A stretch of DNA of 64,000 bases from Spirodela intermedia (lineage: Eukaryota; Streptophyta; Magnoliopsida; Alismatales; Araceae): positions 5,545,721 to 5,609,720 of the forward strand of contig LR746270.1 of the NCBI GenBank assembly GCA_902729315.2, in the 5' to 3' direction. Under the pieces are notes generated by a model, which was given only the letters and a program-made list of their open reading frames with translations, did no database searches and was not told where the DNA came from. The position numbers and the translations under genes were made by a program. Positions 57,241-64,000 of this stretch are shown in pieces (position 1 is the first letter of the stretch; each line of letters opens with the position of its first letter).

Positions 57241-60200
57241 TTACATTGTTAGAATGTCTAAATCATTTAGGTTAACATTGATAATAATGATATTTCTGAT
57301 GGAAACATGTTCACGTCACATCAGATAAATTATAAACTCTAAACACCTAGAGAATGAATACCATATGATGCAATCCATGCAATAAACTAATTAATGATAT
57401 GATATTTGAATTAGAAGGCACAACCATTTTATTTGAGCCTATGTAAGATTGAAAAAGAAATATTTATTTTCAAAAAGTTTAGACTTAGATAAGTTATTTG
57501 TACCAAAAATAATTTAATTTAAAATTTTGGATTTTATCAACAAATTAATGAAATAAAGGTGTAATATCCTATATTTTATTCAGGAAGTCAACCAATAAGT
57601 GATTAAAACCATAACTAAAGGTAGTAAAATTAACTATTATGGGCTTTCCATTAGTTCCACAAATTAAATTAATTATGTAATCAGAAGAATTCTTGAACTA
57701 TGTTTTTCCTCCAACTATACAAGAATAATGACAGTAATTGATTAGAATGTTCAAAGGGATCTGAATCTTAACATGTTTTATTCATTTTTATGTGCTACTA
57801 GTTACAAAATCATGTTGACTCCCCTCTTCTATTATGAGTAAAAATGATTCAACACAGTCTAGCAGTATTGAGGAAATTTTCAATGTGTAAGATTATCCAT
57901 TCAAGATTGCAAGGAAATGCAATTGAGTGACATTAAAGTTGATATCAAAATGTATTTCTTTTGCTAGACTAAAACCGATGCAATTTTAAGGATGTTACAA
58001 ATCTTTAAAATTAGTTGGGACATCATTATATAATCATTATGAGATGATTCCAAAAATTGTCTTTAGAGACAATGAAAATCATAGCATTAATAATTGTTAC
58101 TATAATTCTTCAAGCTGAGCATATTGTGATCCCTCATTTCTATTTACAACGAATATCATGTAGTCTAATCTTCATGTTGAAGCAAAATTTTAACCAAAAG
58201 GTTTTCATTAAATGCATTCACCTTGGTTTTCATTTAGTGGACAGTTTTGACAAGAAATTCTATTGAGAAAAGCTACATGGAATACAAAGGTGAGGCAAAC
58301 AAAACATCCACGCCTAAACAATTTCTTAACGCAATAAATTCATGAAAGAATAATTTTAATTCATTATGAATGTAGCTACGACTATATAAAAACTTGCTTG
58401 GGTATCCAAATCTTTAAACAATCTGGGATAGAAAAAACAAGTGAAGACAATTATCTTCTCTTCATCTTAGAAATTATTATTTATAGAGGTAACATCAAAA
58501 AAAAAGTAGGTAAAAGATTACCTCAATGCCAAAAAAATTATTTATACATATTGCAACATGAAGCTTCCCATTGATGCCATTATCCTAAATCATTTTCATA
58601 TATACTCTTATTTGGGTAGATAGCTCTTATGATATATTTGCAACTCATTACAATTCAATCATTAGAAATGGTTCTCAAGAAAGGATGTCGTGTTTATCAG
58701 GCATATTACTTGATCTAAGTTTGATATTTTTAAGGAAACTAAGACAATGGAGAACTTCAGATGATTAAAGAAAATTTAATTGGTATATGAGATGGAACAT
58801 TGTAAAGACAAGACATTATTGGAAAGATTTTAAATTATTAGAATAATTTTTTATTTAATTATGAACCAGGTTCCTTAATTTCTGGATTTTAATTCACTTT
58901 ATAGACTTTGATTTCATGAGGTGATGTCCACTAAAGGAGATTATTTACTTAGCTTCTTACTTATATTTCTTATCCTTGTTTTTTAAAAGAATCATCTTGT
59001 TCTAGTTAGGAGTTGAGCTCTATTATTACTTAATGATTCGTCCATAATGGTTCTCTAACACAACATAAAGATATAAATTAAAGACAGAATGCACAAAGAG
59101 GTTAAAGGATGGAATTAAAAATCATTTTCGATAGTCCACACAATCAAGTTGGGATTTCTTTAATCTCTTTGAATATGAGCGTACAAATTTTATTGGTGAA
59201 AATTTCATCAGAACTAATTGCCTTAAATAGGTGCCCTTTGAAGTAATATTTTCATTGACTCAAGCACTTAACTTCATCTTCAAAATTGAAATATAAAGTA
59301 ATAGACCTATGTTGATCTGTAAGAATATTTAAGTTTCTCTTCTGAATATATTTATTTAAAATTATTAGAAATCTAAGCATTAGTTATTAAAAATATATTT
59401 ACTAGCTCAGATTAAAAAAAACCATATCATTGTTGTCATAGGAGTTATTATGCATGTTGTAATATCCATCTATAATCCAGCATTTTCATGTGTTTGCTTC
59501 AGGAAGATCCCTTTGTTTGGTCACAATTGCAATGACCCCATGGTAGTACAAAAATTGACAACACATCTTCAAAGTCAAAAGTATGTTGTGCTAGATGTGA
59601 TCCAATTCCACTATCTAGTGCGAAAATATCTATGTGAGATAGTCTCAAATATGAGATAATCATATTTAATATAAGTGACGTACTATATCTTCTCAATTTT
59701 AACGACAATTCATTTCCTTGGTTGGGAGAAAAATCTTCAATAATGATGGAAGATACTAAGATCACAAGCCCAAGCAATTAGTTTCTTGCTCTCTTGTAAT
59801 TGTTCCATTTGCATAAGGCTTAACTAATTAGAAGTCCAAGATTATTTTTCCGTTTCATAGGTATATCATCTACCCTTTCATGTCATGTTAAACTATCACC
59901 GACCATCAGTAATCTTGTACATTAACATTGGGATCTGATCCCCACCCATATTTGATCAAGAAAATAAGGAATAATTTAAATCGTAGATTAAAAGTATATA
60001 TGTTGATACTCAAAAGTTGATTGTGATAGAGCTTAATTTGGTTTAAAGAAAAGCCAATAATAAATTCGTATGCTTTAGAAACGTAATGTTAGAAGGGATG
60101 CCTCATGTCATGCGTGACATTCCAGTCTAGAATATTATCTATATTGTTGGCTACACCAAAAACCAACCATTGTGTATTACCTTGGTATATCCTAAAGAAA

Positions 60201-60826
60201 ACTCTGAGATTAGAAGTATTTTCAAGTTGAAAAATGCATACAAAAGTTGTTCAAAGAAGAGAAAAGCACTAGCTAGCTTGAAGATTAAATAAGCGCGCAC
60301 TCACACACACATTAGAGGTATGTGGAAAGTGATCAAAGTCAGGTATACGGCAAGTAGACTGATCTAACTCAGAAGTGAGCTGGCTGTAAGGTCTAGGGGC
60401 AATGACCCCCGAGGCAAAATTTAATCTTATACGGTACTATCATAACTTTTCCTAAAATAAGAGTAGTCTCCGAACCACGTGAGTCTAGTGTGACTGTCGT
60501 TTACTCACTTTATGTATTGAATTTGTATTTATTTCCGTTGTACGAGGAGGGGATGTTCGTCTCCTAGAGAGAGGGAGAGAGAAAGAGAGGGAGATCAGAT
60601 TTGAAGTTCCCTTAATGTATAATTTAGACAGTATTTACATGATACACACCATATGATGGACAATAAATTAAAACAAACAAAGCCCAAGACGACAAACCCA
60701 CCTTGGTACATCTTACGATTTAAAAAAAGAAAGGGAGAAACGCCATGCCAGGAAGAGTGAGAAGAAGGCTGTACGCATAGATTTGTAGCAGTCGTGCAGT
60801 AGGCACAGAAGAAGCGGCGGCATAAT
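57241..60826. other. AT-rich intergenic stretch, possible old transposon debris
   Basis: Strongly AT-rich with only short frames (longest 92 codons, 59777-59499 minus). The composition resembles the decayed elements of the first 36 kb, but I could not match a domain, LTR end or target duplication. Confidence 0.3.
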
Positions 60827-62589
60827 TCATTCTCTTCGGCAGCGCAGCCTTACGGTGAGTGGAACCGCCATCTCGCAGGACAGTCTTAGAACCTCCGATA
60901 GGTCAACACTGCTCTTCTTAGGCGACGGCGGGAGCCACTCGAACTCATGCAGCAGCACCGCCACCCAGTAGCTGACGGTGGCCATAGCCAGAGCCTTACC
61001 GGGGCAGCTCCTCCGACCAGACCCGAACGGTGCTAGCCTTAGATCCGAGCCGAAAAGCGACGAGAACTCGAAGCCGCCGGCGGTCCCCTCCGCCAGGAAC
61101 CTCTCTGGCCGAAACTCTTCGGGCTCAGGCCACACGTGCGAGTCGTGGGTGACGGCCCACATGTTGACAATTGCGGTGGTCCCCTCCGGGACCAGCCGCC
61201 CGTCGAGCACCACATCTGACGTGGCCAGACGAGCCCAAGAGAGGAGCGGGCCCGGGGGGTGTAGCCTGAGGACCTCCGTTATGACGGCGTTGAGGAAGGG
61301 CAACAACGCGACGTCGGACTCCTGGACCGGCCTGGACTGGCCCACAACCCGATCCAACTCAGCGTGGACTTTCCACTGGACGTCCTCGTGCAGCACAATC
61401 CGGGCCAGAACCCACTCTATCAGCACTGAGACCGTGTCCACCCCTCGAAATATCATCTCCTGCGCACAAACCGTGGTTAGAATGATCAGCGACGAAGATC
61501 ATTATGACGATTGGGATGGTTGCTCGAATTGGCTGGCGGCTCCGCCGAGGACCGATACGGCGAAGAAGTGGTACAATAGGAGGGGGGGAGTGTGTGATTT
61601 GATTCCTTGCTTACCCAGAGGACGGCAACCATATCGGAATCGGACAAGCCGTCGCCTCCGCCTTGCAGGGAGAGTAGGACGTCGACGAAGTCGGAAGCAA
61701 TCGGACGCGCCGTATTTGCACGGTGCTCCTTGATGATACGGCCAACGAAGCGATTAACTCGTGGCATAAGGTTAGAGCAGCGACGGCGTATTCCCTGAAG
61801 GTCGAGGAAGGCAAGGAGCGGCAAGTGGTCGGAGTAGTTGAGCTTCCCAAGTAAATCATAGCCTTCCTCTACCAAGAACCTCAGTTCCTTCACCTCCTCC
61901 GCCGCTGTAGTAAAGTCGTAGTTACGCCCGAAGACAGACCACATGATGTTGTTGAGGGAGGCGCACTTAAGGACATCCCGAACTCTGACGACCGAGTTTC
62001 CTCCTCCACTCCTCCTAAATGAGGCCGCCATTTGGGCCGCAATGCTCGCCCGCTTCGGCGCCGCCATGCCGATTTGCTTCGGACAAAATAGGTGCGTGGA
62101 GGAAATCCGGCGGAGCATGCGCCAGTACACGCCATAAGGGGCGAAGCCGATGGCCTGGTGGAACATGAGCCCGTAAGCGGACTCCTTGATAGGGCGGTCG
62201 GCGAATATGGAGCTGTTGAGGATCTCCTTCGCCATGTATGGGTCACCTGTGACGATGACCCTTGTCTCGCCGAGGCTGAAAGCCATGAGCCGTCGGGCGC
62301 CGAAGCGCTCGGCGGCTGCGGCGAGCTGGCGGTGGGCGAGTGTGCGCATGAGCCCCATGCTGCCCACTATGGGGTAACCTCGCGGGCCGGGAATCAGCTT
62401 ACGGTGGCCTCCTTTCGTCCACCAATACCTTCCCCAGGCGGGGCCGCCCGGGGTTAACCAGTATAGAAGCACGGCCGCAAGCGAAGAGAAAGAGACCAGG
62501 AGGGCAAGGAAACTGAGCGAGGACTGAGAGGCACCACATTTGGCGGCAAGGGAGAGGGGGAGGATCAACCATTCTGTGGTAGCGCCCAT
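60827..62589 (-). CDS. CYP78A: CYP78A-type cytochrome P450
   Basis: Two exons on the minus strand, 62589-61615 and 61459-60827, with a 155 bp phase-0 GT-AG intron; 535 residues plus stop, the usual CYP78A size. The ATG at 62589 has G at -3 and +4. A membrane anchor lies at about residues 25-45 and a proline hinge [13 protein letters not shown] at 65-77. The I-helix FRGVDTVS is at 329-336, the K-helix ExxR (EVLR) at 387-390, PERF at 443-446, and the haem loop [10 protein letters not shown] has Cys477. Segments such as [20 protein letters not shown] and [20 protein letters not shown] are typical of CYP78A. Family members (KLU/CYP78A5, rice PLA1 and GIANT EMBRYO) control organ and seed size and leaf initiation timing; the in vivo substrate is unsettled, with fatty-acid hydroxylation reported in vitro. 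The intron just before the I-helix is a family trait. Exons are GC-rich and intact. Confidence 0.95.
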
Positions 62590-62719
62590 TTCAAATGGAG
62601 ACGTGAGCCTCTGTAATTGGGACGGAAGAGTAGAGGTCCGGGACGGGGGGGGTGTTTGGTGTAGGGGTGGGACGAATGAATAGATATCGTTGCTCTTATG
62701 AGGAGGCGCTCGGGTGCTC

Positions 62720-62727
62720 TTTTTATA
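62720..62727 (-). promoter_or_regulatory. Candidate TATA box of CYP78A gene
   Basis: The minus strand reads CACTATAAAAAGAGC, about 131 bp upstream of the ATG. It predicts a leader of about 100 nt, rich in C and A. Confidence 0.6.
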
Positions 62728-62800
62728 GTGACTAATGGCGGACTTATACAGCCCCTCGGATTGCACCACCTGCAAATACGCGAGAATTGCTGAGTAGATA

Positions 62801-62805
<5 letters not shown>

Positions 62806-62836
<31 letters not shown>
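62806..62836. repeat. (TA)n microsatellite upstream of CYP78A
   Basis: About 31 bp of pure TA, followed by a short GA-rich stretch. It lies about 80 bp upstream of the candidate TATA box. Confidence 0.95.
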
Positions 62837-62839
<3 letters not shown>

Positions 62840-64000
62840 AGAAGAGAGAGAAAGAGAGAGCTTACATAACAGTAACAGTCGGTATGTCCGAAGTGGGAGA
62901 GAAATGTATTGGAAGCGACCATGATTATGCCTACAATTAGCCTGTGGAACGCCCTATTAACCCGGACCTACCAATCTACGAAAAAGAAGAATTTTAAGTT
63001 GGTTAGATTGCTATTCATAACCTTCATGCGGTATTCGTGAGGGAGCGGCAGAGGAAAGTATACGTGGCATATTTTCGTGAAGTGACCTCAAAAATTAGTC
63101 CCGTCAATCTGGGGCTGTCCACAGCCACCAACAATTATACCGCCAATTAGGTGTAACCCGCCCAGTTCTGCGCCGCCACCATGTCCCGCCGCCAACCCCC
63201 AGTGGGCCAGACCGTGCCGGTAATCGGCGGCTGACATAGTCACACGCGTCTGCCGGTAGGAACTCATCAAAATGCCTACTCAGAGGCTTGCTGGAAGCTT
63301 CCCTAGGATCTAAGGACGAGAACCCCGCCCCCACTCCCAGCTTGCCATGAGATGGACTCGACGGGTATGCTGTCGCTCCAGTCATAGAATAAGAACAGCT
63401 CAAGCTTATCTGGGCCTACACTTGAATACCACGGGTAAGGATCTATGAAGTTCTGCTTATGTCTTGAGATTAAAGTGATAATCATTGCCCAGTTTCTATT
63501 ATTAGCTGACTGATGATGTTATTAGCTCGATGACACGATTTACGCGGGGACAGGAATGTGGTAGGTGTGGCGACATCTCTGAAGGCCTGTACCGTCCTTT
63601 TGCCTACTCAACCCTATACCATCGGATGGATTTGATTGGCCCACGGCATGAGATATCCCTGGTCGTCCATTTGGCAGCTCCCTTGTTGGTGAGTCGACAT
63701 TGGCTCAGAAAAAGCGCTTTTTATTTTAATCCCTTTTTGGTGGGAGCGTCTATAGAGGAGAATCTCTCCACTGGCAATGGAATGATTCATCACGGACTAA
63801 AACGTACACCATGCACGGAGCTGGACACTCTCTTTCTCTGCCTCTCTTCCGCCCTCTCCCTCTTATATATTTGTCTTTGTATTCATCCACCTACCATTCT
63901 CTGTTTCTTTGTTCTCCAGTTTGCCTATCTATCTACAGATTTCTGTCCCCATATTTATTGTATTCTCGTATATGATTCTACGTGCATAAGGGTGGAGCAG
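62837..64000. other. Upstream region of CYP78A, no gene recognised
   Basis: Mixed composition with a GC-richer part at about 63080-63330; only short frames. The last 200 bp are pyrimidine-rich with TATATATTT near 63866, which might belong to a promoter on the plus strand beyond the window. Confidence 0.4.

Noticed and set aside
59450-59777. Possible coding segments of 69 and 92 codons
   Set aside because: They overlap on opposite strands in AT-rich DNA without recognisable motifs.
60978-61733. 251-codon frame on the plus strand
   Set aside because: Antisense shadow of the GC-rich CYP78A exons.
62590-62922. N-terminal extension of the CYP78A frame to 62922
   Set aside because: The extra residues come from translating a (TA)n microsatellite and the promoter; a normal P450 membrane anchor starts at the ATG at 62589.

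Overview
This is a nuclear window from a flowering plant. It has spliced plant genes, a plant microRNA and dense LTR retrotransposons. The two intact protein genes have GC-rich exons while the surrounding DNA is AT-rich, which favours a monocot; this is an inference, not a proof. No bacterial-type features, rRNA, tRNA gene or CRISPR array is visible.

Positions 1-36,727 are a nest of decayed LTR retrotransposons. The dominant family (A, LTR about 1.63 kb, TGATAAGTC...TGTCA/CATCA ends) belongs to Athila-like Ty3/gypsy elements, judged by its reverse transcriptase, RNase H, integrase, gag and primer-binding-site traces. Ten complete or partial family A LTRs are present. Element M (minus strand, about 1129-6630) carries gag remnants plus an open acidic ORF but no pol. 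Element P (plus strand, about 6640-16040) carries pol without gag. Their shared 3' regions form a large inverted repeat. Three other LTR types are present: family B (about 2.0-2.2 kb, copies at 19118, 22049 and 31921), family C (one 1.8 kb copy, 9596-11397, with a G-box-rich promoter) and family D (fragment from 25422). Several are solo LTRs bounded by 5-bp target duplications that I could read directly: GTCGG, AGCTC, AGGTG, ATGCT and TAAAG. A broken Ty1/copia element (about 30.6-36.7 kb, plus strand) ends in an LTR only about 21 bp beyond the stop codon of the next gene.

Positions 36,749-40,850 hold an intact seven-exon Yellow Stripe-Like (YSL) metal-nicotianamine transporter gene on the minus strand (663 codons) and its upstream region. 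From 40.1 to 60.8 kb the DNA is mostly unique, non-coding sequence with CT/GA microsatellites. The one gene I recognise there is a MIR166 precursor at about 48.9-49.06 kb (plus strand), with both the mature strand and its star strand readable. At 60,827-62,589 lies an intact two-exon CYP78A cytochrome P450 gene on the minus strand (535 codons), followed by its promoter region to the window end.

The YSL, MIR166 and CYP78A genes are separate units on different strands. Nothing in the sequence indicates that they form one pathway, although miR166 (HD-ZIP III control) and CYP78A both belong to plant organ development.
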